From: [Phialemoniopsis] sp. UDSM-2020 | Taxonomy: Eukaryota; Ascomycota; Sordariomycetes; Thyridiales; Thyridiaceae | Reading direction: 5' to 3' | Length of the DNA stretch: 64,000 nucleotides | NCBI GenBank assembly: GCA_018873225.1 | Contig: JAEILZ010000001.1 | Span: 3,534,001 to 3,598,000 of the forward strand | Part shown: one piece after another, positions 11,390 through 23,632 of the stretch | How positions within the stretch are numbered: position 1 is the stretch's first letter | Layout: each line of letters starts with the position of its first letter | Translations under genes and position numbers: made by a program | Notes under the pieces: generated by a model | The model's input: the letters and a program-made list of their open reading frames with translations, nothing else | Database searches by the model: none | Told to the model about the DNA's origin: nothing

Positions 11390-12400
11390 GAAGAAGGTGT
11401 ACTGCGGTCACACATGAAGGTGGTTATGTCTTATTCTTATCTGGGCTCTCTATTTCTTGTGGGTGGGTGGCAGTCCTGTAATTTCTTTCTTGATGCTGTC
11501 GTAGGTTAGCGGGTTCAATAACGACAAAGTATGCATACACAATTTTTCCCATTACGCTGCATTTACTCGAAAGACGAGCGAGAAAGATATCGTAGATAAT
11601 TCATATGCCTAGCTTCTTTCCTCAGGCTCGGCTTTCTAACCGGGTTCCCAGTCAATCAATATGAGCAAAGTTACGTTGAAGGATGGTTCTCTTACAACTT
11701 TGACATCCCATCTCTGTTTGCACCATTTTGTTCGTATTAGGTACAGATAGCAAAGAGCAGAGAAAAGCAGAGCAGAAAATCTAGGATATAGGGGATGGAC
11801 CTAGTCATTGCCCAACAAGCAGAACAGTCTTGCTCCATGAGGATGGGATTCGCTATTCATGGCTCTCAGTACACACATGGCGATAAAGCATGCACAATTT
11901 CAGCGGTTCTCATCAATCTCTCAAAAGCCTCCTTTTTCTATTCATCTGGAAAGCGAATGATTACAGGTCCCTGGCCATCGCGCCACCCCTAATTTCGACC
12001 CGTTGACTGACGGGCCGGTTACTCTAAAAGTGTTTGTGTGAACAGTACTAAAACGATTGGTATATGCAAAGGGGCAGGACAACATTGTTCCGGACATCCA
12101 GCCAAGGCTGGCCGGAGAGAGTGAGCGAGCGAGATCATGCTATATCGACCCCAGCTCGACTGAAGGAGAAATATCAGAACACCTTTTTTTTTGTATGTTG
12201 TTGTCCCCGTGGTCGTCAGAAGAGGAAAACGAAAGAAAGAAAAATACAACGCTCGTATGCAAATCAGTTCTATACGCCCAGATTGCTCCTTCACCTCGCT
12301 CTTTTTATCGTGTTTGGAAAATATGATGCTGTCGTTGTTGTTGTTGACAACCGGGAGAGGGAAAAGGAGAAGGTCATGGCTGTGCTCCTCTGGGCATCTT
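11390..12400. other. Convergent intergenic region
   Basis: About 1 kb between the 3' ends of the tyrosinase (+) and the DUF8004-type gene (-). No supported gene; it holds both 3'UTRs and polyadenylation regions. Frames seen here (for example 12064-12666) run into the neighbouring gene on the opposite strand and look like shadows. Confidence 0.55.
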
Positions 12401-15400
12401 CTAGAACCCAAAGATGCCCTTCTTCTTCTTCTCCTTGCCCCCGTCCATGCCCTGCAGGATGTCGTCAAAGGTGCTGCCGCCCGTCTCTGCGCCGCCTACG
12501 CCCGCGCCCATCGTCGCCGAGGGCGCCAGCCTGCTGCCAGGGCCACCACCGCCCTGGCCCGCGACAGAACCGCGCGGGTGCGAGGGCGGGTGTGATGCCG
12601 ACGACATCATGTACTGCAGGTTGCCCGCGGACGAGGGGCGTGGCAGCGCCGCGGCGGGCGCGCTGAAGACCCGCGAGCTGCGGTCGATCATGGATCCGGG
12701 TGGCGGGCCGCCGAGCTGGTTGAAGTCGACGGGCTCGAGGCCGATGGCGATGCTCGAGGGGCGGTACCCTACGGACGTGCGGGCCGGTGAGCGTCCGCGC
12801 AGCGCCATTTGCGGCTGCAGGCCCGGCGGGGGCGAAGGGCCCGCGATGGGCGGGGTCGGCGGGTTGGACAGGGAGCCTGGGTCCATGTCTTGGAAGGTGG
12901 CGTGCGGGGGTTCGAGGGGCGAGAGCTCGGGCGGCGGGGGCGGCCCGGGAGGGGGCAGCGGTCCGCCTGAAGGGCTGGAGCGTTGTTCGGCGTAGGCTTC
13001 CCACTGCTTGGCGGCGAGCCAGCAGTGGGAGCGGTGGTAGGTGGCCTCGACGGAGAACATGACGACGTCGGCCGACAGCTCGACGATGCTGGCGCCGCCG
13101 GCGACCTCGTACCACATCTTGCGGACCTCGCCGGCGTCCTCGAGCCAGGGCAGGTTGCCCTGCGGGGGCTCGCAGAGGAAGTACTCGACGCCCTCGGTGT
13201 ACTGGAGGCCCGGCGCGTCGACGACGAGCATGGGCAGCGACTGCAGGACGACGTAGAGGAAGAGCCAGTAGCCGATGCGCTGCTCGGCGAGCTCCTGCGA
13301 CGAGGAGCCCCGGGCGGCCTTGTGCTCGAACTCCTTGAAGCTGTCGAGGAAGGGCGCCTTGAAGGCGTCGGCGTCGAGGTTGTACGACTTTATCAGGATG
13401 AGCTGCAGCTCGTGGGGCGCGATGCTGCGGTCGAAGCGCTGCTGCTCCTTGGGCGGCATGTCCGGGTACGTCTCGCGGATGGTGGTCATGGTGGGTATCT
13501 TGGGGACGTCGAAGGGGATGGGCGGGAGGACGGGGGGCGAGGAGTGGTCGAACTCGCTGAGGATCTTGCGGAGGGCGAGGACGGTCATGTCGGTGGTGTC
13601 TTGTAGGTCCTCGGGCTCCTGGTCAATGCCCCGGGGCGTCAGGGACTCGCGGTCGACAAGGAGGTCGTAGAGTGAGCAGAGGTCCGAGTACAACGCCTTC
13701 AGGACCTGCCTATTGAGGCCGCTCTCCGAGAAGGGGTTCTTCTTGCTGCTGGCCTTGGGCGGCCAGTTGCCAAACGAGCTCTTGTAGTGCTTGAGGACGA
13801 AGCTCCGCATGTCCATAAAGGCAGCCCTCCACTTGTTGAACCGGAGATTCCGGTACTCGGCCGTAGAAGTGGAGCTAGCGGCCCCGGCGAAGACGCCGGG
13901 GAAGTCAAACGACTCTAGCCGGATGTTGACATTGTGCTGGCGGTTCAGCAGGTCGAGGTGCGCCCGCTCCAGTCGTTGCCTCGTATTCAGAGATACCCTG
14001 GGGAAGAGTGGAGACTTGATGTCCAGAATGGCCGAATACTTGCCGACCGCGTGCGCAAAGGCTTCATTATATAACGCCCAGGACTTCATCTGCTCGCCAA
14101 GCACCAGGGCTTCTATCGTCTTTTCGCGGCTGTGTCTTACGTCAGCGAGGCCGAGTTGGTCGATGTAAAAGCCGAAGCTCAGATCGACGGCTTCTCCAAA
14201 GGATGACCCGTCAGCGTTGCTAAAGTCAAACTCCCGCAGTAACGAAGCGATCTGGAAAAAGGCGGAAAAGGTGTTGCCGTGCATGGTAGTGCCGACCAGT
14301 GGTTGGCCGGTGAGGAAGGCGAAGAGGTTGCGGATAGCGACCAGCCGCTCCAGGTCTTGCGCTGGTGGCTGATTCGAGACTGCTAGCTGACCGTTTCCGG
14401 ATGACAGATTCGGGATGAATAGGCGGGTCTCGCCCTCGCCTGGGAGAGGAGGCGAGGCTATCCGTGTTGCGTCAGCCACCGATAGGCTGTCCCGGCCGCC
14501 GAAACTCCTGGCCCTGCTTCTAGCACTGACAGGAGACGACATATCCGACTGGATGAGCTCGGTGAAGACCCGGGAGTGGCCGACGATCCACGACGGGACC
14601 TTGAACGATGCGCCCCGGCCGCTCTCGCGCGGGTATAGGTAGACGTACACGGTCCCCGACTCGTTCCAGAGCTCCGGGACCTTGCGCATCAAGTCAGCAT
14701 GAGGTGAAAGAACATGCGGCAGAGGAAATACTACTGACCTTTTCGCCATTGGTAAGAAGGGTGAGGTTATACTCGGCGTTGCTCTCGGGAGACATGACCC
14801 AGGCAGCAGCGGTGCCGTTGGCAGACTGTCCAAAGTCGTGGGAGTTGGACCGTGACCTCGATCCGGGAAGGAACGACCTCCGAATTCTGCTCCGGTCTGG
14901 CGCTGGGCTATGGCCGCCGTCGCTCGAGTTCTTGGAAGCTTCTCGCGGCTCCGGCTGTGGCGGACCGAGCCCTAGCAAGCTGTTGCGGTTGCTCGCAGGC
15001 CGAGCTGAGCTGCTCCTCCCACGCGGTTCGGGCGAGACCGAACTCCCACGTCTCGGCTGCAGGCGAGCATGGTTGTCCTGGCCCGACTCTCTCCGCTTGT
15101 GGTCGCTGTGAAAGGTTCCGCTCTGCGCCCTCTGCCTCGTCTTTTGCAATACGGAAGGAGCCTGTTGCGTCTGCTGTGGGACGGGAGGCAAAGGCGGTGT
15201 AGCATCGTGCTTGGAGGGGACAGGCGGCGGGCCGTAGGAAGGTGGTACGGGGACGTCGTGCGTTCCGGCGGTGGTACGGAACATATTGCTATCTAGCTCG
15301 GCGGGGGAGGTGTCCAACGTCAGGCGTCGTTGGAGCTCCTGCTTGTCGGGAGGGCCCTGAGAGTTTGCAGGGCGAGGAGGAGGTGGTGGAGGAACGTCGG

Positions 15401-15857
15401 GAGCCCCGAGGTTCAGGCCTATGGGCGTCTGGTCGATGTTGGGCAGCTGTGATGCGTTGTGGGAGAAGGAGGCGGGGTGGTGGTATTCGTTGGGCGACGC
15501 ATTGGCGGACGAGCCCACGGGCTTTCTGAGGAGCGATCGTGACTGGGAGAGTGGTGGGGGCGGAGGAGCATCTGCTGGTTCAGAGGTGTTGAGCTTTGGT
15601 ATAAGAGAGGCCAAGACCTGCAGCGTAGATTTCCTCCTCTTTCTGCCGCCCTCGGGCACTGGCTCCGGGGCAGCGGTGTCTTTTGATACCGTCGATGAAC
15701 TCATCGAGCCGGTTTCGTCTGCGGTGGCATCTGGGACTGGATTGGCCACAATGGCTGGTATGGGGCCATGGTGCCCTGCCTCGTGGGCAGGCATTGTCGA
15801 GTCTTGTCTGCGCGATGAGCCCATGGTGGTGGTTGCATCGGCGCTGACATGCGTCAT
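12401..15857 (-). CDS. Large fungal protein with DUF8004-type region, proline-rich ends, 1132 aa
   Basis: Function unknown. Two exons, 15857-14739 and 14680-12401, joined across a 58-nt intron (donor GTCAGT, GCTGAC branch, AAG acceptor) so that NGEK runs on into VPELWNESG, as I remember for related fungal proteins. N-terminal 1-340 is disordered, rich in Pro, Ser and Arg with polyproline runs (PPPPPP near residue 90-180). The middle, about 345-920, is a folded region starting AAAWVMSPESNAEYNLTL and resembling the fungal family I recall as DUF8004, including GQPLVGTTMHGNTF, a helical segment and FLYVVLQSLPMLVVDAPG, which may be a buried or membrane-facing helix. The C-terminal 200 residues are again Pro/Gly/Ser-rich and end in a Lys-rich KEKKKKGIFGF tail. 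High-GC, strongly biased codon use in the 3' part. Family name is from memory; existence of the gene is secure. Confidence 0.85.
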
Positions 15858-18091
15858 GGTGTCCTCCGGCTAGACGAGGGAGTGTGTAGAAAAAGAGAAA
15901 AGGGTCTAGGACTGGGTCTAGGTCTAGGAATGAGGCTCGTTCACCGTGTCCACTTACTGGAAGCCATTATGTCCCCGAGCTAGGTGCGGATGGGTAGGTA
16001 TGTACAGTACAGTCGAGGTAAGTCTGTAGGTACCTCCTAGCTCGCATTTGTCTACCTCTGTGCCTCTCTGTGCCTCTCGTTCTGCTCAAGTCTCTCGTTT
16101 CTTCTCTCTTCCTCGGCGGGAGGAGGTACTTCGTAGCTCCGCTTGCTGGGCGCGCGAGCCGGGATTCAGGGGCTCGTAGGTGGGCTGTGGAGCTTCTTTT
16201 TTTGTACAACGTCTCTAGCGTTTGGACCGGTCGATTTGGACAGTGTTTCGCGGACCCAGAAGGCTAGAACAGAGCGGAGGGGAAATGCTGGCGTGCTGGC
16301 GTGCTGGCGTGCTGGCGAAGGGAGGCTGCGCAAGGATGGCTGTGTTTCTGAATAGCACGGTTTTGGGCCGTTAGACTTGGTTCCAAGCTGGAGCCAAGTG
16401 GACCCTGGCTGCGTTTGGTGAGATGACGTTTTGTGGAGGAGTGGACACTGGCAAGACTGGGTAACTGGGTAAAAGAAAGGCAGATCTCGAATAGGCATCG
16501 GTATGTATCCCGAGCCCGTAGGATTGATGATGCGCGGCCACTTGCAATTGGGCAAAAGTAGAGTACCTTTACCAATAACAATGTAGAACAAAACAACGAA
16601 ACAGAAACACTTGGAGAGAAACGTCGTCAGCCGGCGCAGCAACAATATTCTTCATTCATTCGGATTTCCAAGAGGACGAGACGCGAGGTGGGCTGAACGA
16701 CGACGATGACCCGCAACTCAGCAGCAGCATCAGTGAGTGGAAGCAGCTGCCTGACAGGAATAAGAAAAAGTTGGCATCGGTGTCCTGGTTGGTGATGCTC
16801 CTGTTGGTGGGTTTGCGGGTGTGGCTTGCTTGGCAGATCGTACGCCATTCAATTCAAGAATGTGCAGCTTTCTTCCATGGCATACCTAGGTCCACCCATT
16901 CCCTTCCAAGCTGAAGTCACGGTATTCCAGACACATGCAGGTTGGGGTTGCATATCGGACTTTCTGTCGTGACATATTAACTTTTTTGACTTTCTTTGCC
17001 CTTCTAAGCTCACCTGTCAGTGTCATTTGTCGCTGTCACTTGTCACTGTCATTGTCGCACACATACAAACATGCATACACACATGTTTGAGATATTTACT
17101 TTAAACCAAAAGTGCTCATACATACGCGTTCTTCTAGTTCAAACTCTGCTCGGGGTGACGTACAGTCGTATGCTCAGAGAGGAGAGAGAGAGAGGGAAAA
17201 ATTGGGCGACGTTTCTTGTCATGTCTCACTACGCAAACGCTACTGCTGAGCATGTTATTTTTACTTATCTTTAGCTAGGTACTTTAGTACCCGACAGGAC
17301 GGAACGGAGCCCAGTCTGACGCGGCAGCGGCCTCTAGCCGGCCGCCTCGAGGTGAGACACGCGGCAACCAGCTCGCACGTTTTACGGTTACGTTTTACAG
17401 AGCTAATTTCCTAGTTCGGTCTCCCGTTTTTTGGTTCTTTTGGAAAAAAGGCCGACTTACACCAGGTGCAACCATCGTCCAACAAGCCAGTTTCGGAGGC
17501 GAATAACCTGACTGACAACCGAGGCTGGTGAGACAATTGGTACTCGGTAGTCTGAGAGGTCTGCACATCTATCTGTCAAGGCAAGATGATGCAGCCTTTC
17601 AAAAGAAACCCTCAAGGTTGAAGCTCCAAAGGGCCCATAACACCCCAAAGGATCGAACCTTACTCAGTGGTGATTCATGATATGCATTTCCATCGTGGGC
17701 GTAAGGCTGCATGCACGTACATTATGATCGACCAGGCAGCAGATCTCTTTTGCACAGCTTTCAAAGCACATGTCGAGGCGCCGCCATCAAAACAGCCTCG
17801 AAGGATGGCAAGCTCATGCAGCAAACAAGACGTCATGCAAAATATTGCGGCGAAAAAACTGACAACACACAAGGCGAATCTTAAAATAAATTTCCCACAC
17901 GCGACCCTAATGGAGATCTACAGGGTCCGTTGGTAAGCACAGGGTTGCATTGTCTCCGTACTTTTTGTTCTGGACCCTGGAACCCCAGCTCCAGTATCTA
18001 CTGCTTAGCCGACAGTCCGCCTTCAGACAGCAGTCTGAACTTGTTCGAATGGTATGGCTATGCAGAACAATTGATGTTTGACATGATCAAT
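15858..18091. other. Intergenic, promoter side of the DUF8004-type gene
   Basis: About 2.2 kb between two minus-strand genes. Contains GTAGGTA-like short repeats at 15985-16035, an 8-bp tandem repeat (listed separately) and a stretch of TGTCACTGTCA-type repeats near 17020-17055. No open frame with recognisable content. It should contain the promoter of the DUF8004-type gene on its left and the 3' flank of the ankyrin gene on its right. Confidence 0.5.
16287..16317. repeat. 8-bp tandem repeat, nearly 4 copies
   Basis: The unit GCTGGCGT is repeated three times perfectly with a fourth copy lacking its last base. It lies about 430 bp upstream of the DUF8004-type gene start. Simple minisatellite; no function inferred. 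Confidence 0.9.
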
Positions 18092-20170
18092 CTAGCGGTA
18101 CCCGACCAGGCCGGCCTCTAACCACCCTGCCGGATCTTGCGTGCGGATTCGGTACTCCTCAGCCAAAGTCTCAAACACAAAGCCCTTGGATCGCTCCTCG
18201 AAACCATTGGCATACTCCTGCCTGATCTTATCTATCCTCGCGGTCTCCTCCCGCTCAATATCAACAGCGGTCTCGCCGCTGTCGTTCTTGATGCCTTCAT
18301 CCGCCCCGGCATCGATTAATGCAGCCTTCATCCACTTGACCTCCCTATCCCCCTCACTCTCCCACGGCTCGGGCCCGCCGACAGGATCAGTGTCATCTCT
18401 CTCCCGCCAGGGCGGTCGCCTGCATGCGTGATGGAGAGCTGTACATCCTTGTGCGTCTTGCTCGTTGGGATCGGCTCCCAGCAGCACCAAGAGTTCCACG
18501 ACAGGTGCAACAGAGTTGACAGCTGCAAGTCGCAGAGCCGTGTTGCCCTCTTTGTCTTTTTGGTCAGCCTCATAATCAAACTGCTTCAGTAAGGTCACTA
18601 CTTTCGGCACATCGAAGTCGTAGCTCTCGGCCCTCGTCCAATGCCCGCGGGCCAGCATGTGCAATGGTGACTGCCCGTCCTTGTCTCTCGTTGCAAGGCT
18701 GGCACCGTACTGCAAAAGAGGCTCAAACAGACCGGTGCTCATTTGCGAGGCTGCGTAGTGCAGAGCTGTCCGCCCGAACTTGTCTTGATGTTTGGCGTCT
18801 GCGCCGGCTTGCAAGAGCTGTTGCACCGCGGATAATGTACCCTCGACTTTGAGCGGCGGCGTCCAATAATAAGAAGGGGTGGTGCCCAACCTCTTCAACG
18901 TAACCCTGAGATCAAGATTCGGTCCGCGGTTTTGGCGCGCGTCAGCGACCGCCCAGTGCAGCGGCTCTCGACCAAAACTGTCAACGGCGTCGATGTCGGC
19001 TCCTAGGCTTAAAAGACCTCGTACTGCGTGCTCGTTAGACTCGAGCGCAGCAATGTGGAGCAAGGTGGCCGGGGAGTCGCCGACATTCTCGTCGTGGTCA
19101 TAGTACTCCATCATAAAGCGCTGACGGAGACCGAGGTCAACCTCGTCGCTGAACAGACGGCGCAGGATCTGGGTCCCAAAACCCATGATGACAGCAAGCT
19201 TGAAGGCGTCCGGTGTTGGCCTAGCCCCGGCATCGAGTAACACGTTGATGGTCTCGGCGAGTTCCTCCATGGGCATAAACCCGTCTGGTAGAAAGGCCCA
19301 TTCCGGACCGCCGCACGCGCACGCGAGAGGAGTATAGTCCTGCTGCAGGTTGCGCGGCTGGTGGCTGGACATCCTGCAGCTCCTCTCGAGGTCGGCAACG
19401 GCGCCGCGCCGCAGGAGCAGCCGGACGATCTGGGCCTGGCCGTCCTGGGCAGCCATGTGCAAGATGGTTGCGTTGAGTCCGTTGCAGCCGTGGACAATGT
19501 CCGAGACGGCCCATCCCCGGTCGAGAAGCATCTCCATGACCCGGGTAGCGCCGCCTTGAGCTGCGACTCCGAGGGCAGCGCGCTGTTCGGAGCAACCATT
19601 GTATTCGAGGTTGGCGCCTGCCCTCTCGAGCAGCTGTAGAACCTGGGGGCTGTCGTAGTTCACACACGTAAATCCGACAGCCCACGTCTGCCTCAGTGTG
19701 TCCTCGAGGCGCGCTCCGCGGTCCACGAGCAGTCTGGCGATCGTAAGACACTCCGGCGAGGGATCGAGAACACGAGTCACTGGTTGATTGGGGCAGTGCC
19801 CCGTCAGGGCCAAGGACCTTGAGAGAGCCAACACAAGCGGCAGGCTAGACCAAGGGTACTTAACCTTATCCCGCTCCATTGAGTCGAAATTATTATCATA
19901 ATCCAAGCAAACGTGGTGATGCAGACGCTGGTTAACAAGCTCAGGATGCGTGTCGAGTAGTTCTTCACACCGCGCAGCATCCTGGGCCCAGATAGCGTCG
20001 ACCAGCCTACCCTCGGGAGTGCCTTCCTGCCAGAAGTAACTTATGCTTTCTGGAATTTTCTTCCACTCCCCTGCCATCATGGTGAAGAGTCCCACATCAC
20101 GCTCGGCCCCCATCACGGTGAAGAAAGGGCCATATAGTTCCCTCAAGGGGAACGGGCTGGTATCACCCAT
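18092..20170 (-). CDS. Ankyrin-repeat protein, 692 aa
   Basis: Single-exon gene. The first in-frame codon upstream is GTG, so the ATG at 20170 (MGDTSPFPLRELYGPFF) is used. Ankyrin repeats cover most of the chain: recognisable units include ATILHMAAQDGQAQIVRLLLRRGA, PATLLHIAALESNEHAVRGLLSLGAD type repeats in the middle, TALHYAASQ near residue 480, SPLHMLARGHW, NTALRLAAVN and TALHHACRR towards the end. The N-terminal 100 residues have no repeat and no domain I know. The C-terminal 90 residues form a charged helix (DIEREETARIDKIRQEYANGFEERSKG). No signal peptide, membrane segment or catalytic domain. Ankyrin proteins are binding scaffolds; the partner cannot be told from sequence. It may be one of the many lineage-specific fungal ankyrin proteins. 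Confidence 0.88.
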   Translation of the reverse strand: MGDTSPFPLRELYGPFFTVMGAERDVGLFTMMAGEWKKIPESISYFWQEGTPEGRLVDAIWAQDAARCEELLDTHPELVNQRLHHHVCLDYDNNFDSMERDKVKYPWSSLPLVLALSRSLALTGHCPNQPVTRVLDPSPECLTIARLLVDRGARLEDTLRQTWAVGFTCVNYDSPQVLQLLERAGANLEYNGCSEQRAALGVAAQGGATRVMEMLLDRGWAVSDIVHGCNGLNATILHMAAQDGQAQIVRLLLRRGAVADLERSCRMSSHQPRNLQQDYTPLACACGGPEWAFLPDGFMPMEELAETINVLLDAGARPTPDAFKLAVIMGFGTQILRRLFSDEVDLGLRQRFMMEYYDHDENVGDSPATLLHIAALESNEHAVRGLLSLGADIDAVDSFGREPLHWAVADARQNRGPNLDLRVTLKRLGTTPSYYWTPPLKVEGTLSAVQQLLQAGADAKHQDKFGRTALHYAASQMSTGLFEPLLQYGASLATRDKDGQSPLHMLARGHWTRAESYDFDVPKVVTLLKQFDYEADQKDKEGNTALRLAAVNSVAPVVELLVLLGADPNEQDAQGCTALHHACRRPPWRERDDTDPVGGPEPWESEGDREVKWMKAALIDAGADEGIKNDSGETAVDIEREETARIDKIRQEYANGFEERSKGFVFETLAEEYRIRTQDPAGWLEAGLVGYR

Positions 20171-21116
20171 CACGGGAAATGGATGTCACACGAGGGATGG
20201 TCTTGTCCAAAATGCATACCGAGTGGTTAACTGGTAAGAAATACTGATGCATCTGAACATCGATGCACGGTGTTATTTTATGTTTTCTTCGCTTGCGAGA
20301 GATGAAATCCCACTCCGCTATGCCTAAACAGACTGACCGCAGGCTACAACTAAACTTGGCCAAATCGGTGACCTCGGCAAACTCGACATAACTATGAGAG
20401 GAGACGAGATTCTTGTTTTCTTGTCATATGGTTGACCTGCTTTCTTCAAGAAGGGTACCAAGTCACTGAAATTTACATGTTCGGTCCGAGAACTGCTTCC
20501 CTTCCTCAAAAGCCCTTCTCCCTAGGCAGTGGGATAATCCACTAACATCACGAAACAAGTTATACAAGTACCTGCGTATCAGTGAGACAACTACCAACAA
20601 TTTGGGATATATATAGCCTTTGTTTGTCTACATAGGGGTGGGCTGTCAACACTGTCTTATCTCGTCCTTCGAAGAACTACAAAGCCTCACCTCGCTACGA
20701 ATGCGCGATATGCAGATCTAAACTTGGATAATAAACAACCTAGAGGGCGTCTTTTCCGGGTCCTGCTCGGTTCATCTCGTCCCAAACTTCATCGAGATGA
20801 CCGCAGGCAGCGTGGGTCAGCTCCACTGAGCCCGACCGACATGATGATGATAGTGATGCAGGGAACATGTCTCTTCGAGTAACATGCTGGTAGCAAAGCC
20901 ACTATCCGAGCCCCTTCTACATATCCACGCCAGCCGCGACTCTCTTCCAACTTGTATAATGATGAGTCTGTGAACGTCAAGATAACTTCTTCAGCCTTGA
21001 GAAGGATCATCTACGGCTCAGACCTCCCGGCTCAGCGAACCTCCCAGCAGCTGTACCACTTGGAACCTGCAGATTCCCCTTGGCCATAACCTCGGGTTTT
21101 TGCTCGGTCCGGAAAC
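20171..21116. other. Intergenic between ankyrin gene and RTG2-like gene
   Basis: About 950 bp with no supported gene. It holds the promoter of the ankyrin gene (left) and the 3' flank of the RTG2-like gene (right). A TATA-rich patch (gatatatatag) lies near 20607. Confidence 0.5.
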
Positions 21117-22976
21117 TCAGCCCTGCTTCACGTTCCCCAAGTCCGCCAACTCCTGGACGTGAACCGTCACAGTCCGCCGGCCGCCGTTGTTCTTCTTCTT
21201 TCTCACGCCGCTGAAGCAGTCCTGCACGTCGTCTAGGCTCAGGCCCCGTAGTGCGGCCGACGCCACCGACACCGTCAGCACGAAGCTGTCTTTCTCGCCA
21301 TTTGCCGGGTCCGCGACTCCGAATCGGATCGTCCGCTGCAGCTCCTCTGCATTCTTTGGCCACGCCGGCACCATTAGCGCGATGGCGGCTGCCACGGCGC
21401 CGATGTACATAGCCCAGAAGACAGCCTCGGAATCAGGCCCACCGGCGATTTGCTGGAGGCCGTTATAGAGCTGCTTGTCGCAGGGGGCGATGCTACCGCC
21501 CCATCTGGAGCAAAGGGTGAGGCCAAGCAGAGCCCGAGCCATGTGGTTCAAACCAGGCGCACTGGGGTGACCGTGAGCGGCCTCGTCCAGGGCCAAAGCG
21601 GCGTTCGCACTGGCGTCCTCGCCGCGCCCATTCCAGAGCTGGCGAGCAAGCATCGGTGTGAGGTAGAGCGGCACGACCTTGTTCGCCGCGATGTTGCGCG
21701 GGATCGCCGAGTCGAGCAGGTGACCCACGGCCTGGACAACCCTGGAACTGTCTCCGGTCGGACTCGTCGGGGAAACGCCCAGCAGGTTGAGAGGGTTGGA
21801 GTCGCGGACCTCGGGCGGCAGCTTCATCATCAGGGCGCCCTCGCGGTTGCCACCCGCGCAGAAGGTCACTGTGTTGATGCGCGGGACCGCCTCGACGAGG
21901 CCCTCAATTACTGTTGCTATGGCGGGGAACTGCTCGCGCCGGCGACGGGACATGCCAAAGATCTTGTCGCCGCACTCCTTGTTGACCTTGCGCATGCGCT
22001 TGACCTCTCGGAAGTACTCGCCGGGGACCATGTACGTGCCGATCAGCGGGATCGGGTACGGCTGCACGAGATCGTTGTGCATGAGCATGCTGCCGTAGCC
22101 CCGGAACCCGCCGCCGCACAGGTAAATGTCGACCCCCTGACCACTGTCGTCGTCCTCGCCCCTCACGATCCTGCCCAGCTCCGGGAATTTGGCGCACATC
22201 TTGGCAAAGGCGCCGGTCATGCCCCCCCTGACCTCCTCCGCGACGGCCTTGGCCTTGCTCTCGCTAGACTGCACGGCCCTCGTCAGGCGCGCCGCGCCAA
22301 AGGGCATGCTCTCGCCGGCCGTGGCCGCCTGCACCTCGTAGCCCTCGCCGGCCGCCGTGTCGATGTACGTCATCTGCACGCTGCCACCACCAAGATCGAG
22401 GAATAACCCCTTGACGTCGACGAACCCGGACCGCGCGCCCATGGCGCCGAGCAGGGCCTCGACCTCGGGCGCGAGCACGCGCACGGTAAGGTCCGGCGCC
22501 GCGGCGGCGATGGCGTCGAGCATGGAGCCGGCATTGGAGGCGCGGCGCATGGCCTCGGTGGCGAAGACGGTGACCTGGGATGCCGGGACGCCGTGGGCGG
22601 CGGCGATGGAGCGGAAGCGCGCGAGCGTGGCGGCCACGCGCTGGATGGTGGCGGGCGGGAAGGACAGTGACTGCGACGAGGAGCCGCCCTCGGCGCTCAG
22701 GGCGTCGAAGAGGGAGATGGCGGCACGCTCGCGGTAGATGCACTTCAGGAGGCGGGTGTGCGGTGGTGTGAGGTCTGATATTGAGAAGCGGATGCCATTA
22801 CTTGTGTGTTTGTAGTGTTAGTCTCGAGGAGTGTCTTGCGTAGTGACGATTGAAGCAAGCAAGACGAACCTGCCCATATCTACCAATGCGTGAAGATGAT
22901 TGGCGTCCTCGGGATGCCACCGAGGCATTTTCTCCTCCAGGTTTCCCAAGGTGACGATGTCTATTGAAGGCGCCAT
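21117..22976 (-). CDS. RTG2-like protein, Ppx/GppA phosphatase family, 596 aa, 2 exons
   Basis: Member of the exopolyphosphatase/guanosine-pentaphosphatase superfamily. In yeast, Rtg2 is the cytoplasmic sensor of the mitochondria-to-nucleus retrograde pathway. Exon 1 is 22976-22870 and exon 2 is 22800-21117; the 69-nt intron has an unusual donor GTTCGT, a good branch GACTAAC and an AAG acceptor, and joins VDMG to SNGIRFSI, the phosphate-1 motif of this actin-like ATPase fold. The phosphate-2 motif DLGGGS is at residues 171-176. GGNREGALMMKLP and the C-terminal helical region also fit the fungal RTG2 form, and length (about 580-600 aa) agrees. Without the small first exon the protein would lose its first nucleotide-binding motif. 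The role in retrograde signalling is inferred from yeast; filamentous fungi may use it differently. Confidence 0.92.
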
Positions 22977-23632
22977 GTTGGTTTGTGTGATGAGAGAGTC
23001 TAGGGGCAGGATTGGTGTATTTTTTGTATATCCCAGGGAAGCAATTATTTGTATGCTATGACATCTAGGCAAATGAGTGAGAGTCGCTGACGGCAATGGA
23101 TGACGGCAATGGATGACGGCAAAAGATGCAGTGGCAATCGCTGTGATGAGGAAATGCAATATGAGGGAATGTGCGTGTAAGTCAAGGTGTTGCAGAGTGA
23201 TCAAGGGTGTTTGCATGTGAGGCTGATGTCATGGCGTGGGGTGAAGTTTAATCTCCAGGGTTTTTTTCTGTTTTCTGGCTGGCATGTGGCTCCGGTGCGA
23301 CGAGACCGAATCCGGGCAGTCACGCCGGACACGTGGGCCGGCCCTGCTCCGACCCTTCCCAGCCGTGGCGGATGGAGCTCCACCAAAGAAAAACAGCATC
23401 ACGATGGAGAAGCTGATCACCTCACTCAGCTGAAGAACCTAAACGAGGGCGTAGGTATTGAGGCAATAAGGCCCAAGAATTGCTAGGTTTTATTGAAAGG
23501 CAACTAATAACGGCCTCTACCAAGCCATCCAGAAACTCCGTACCTAGATCTACCCAGATGTGATTGTACACGGCCATTGATTTTCCAAACTCCAGCCCAT
23601 ACAAAGAAGCAAAAGACGCCATAAATAAATTC
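22977..23632. other. Intergenic, promoter of the RTG2-like gene
   Basis: About 650 bp. Left part is the RTG2-like promoter and includes a 13-bp tandem repeat (listed separately); right part is the 3' flank of the O-fucosyltransferase-like gene. No gene seen. Confidence 0.5.
23088..23121. repeat. 13-bp tandem repeat, about 2.6 copies
   Basis: Unit TGACGGCAATGGA repeated twice perfectly plus a partial third copy, about 110 bp upstream of the RTG2-like start codon on the minus strand. Could be a promoter element array or a simple replication-slippage repeat. Confidence 0.85.

Noticed and set aside
9220..20170. Secondary-metabolite cluster around the tyrosinase
   Set aside because: Neighbours are RNA polymerase I subunit, a DUF8004-type protein and an ankyrin protein; no synthase, transporter or pathway regulator is present.
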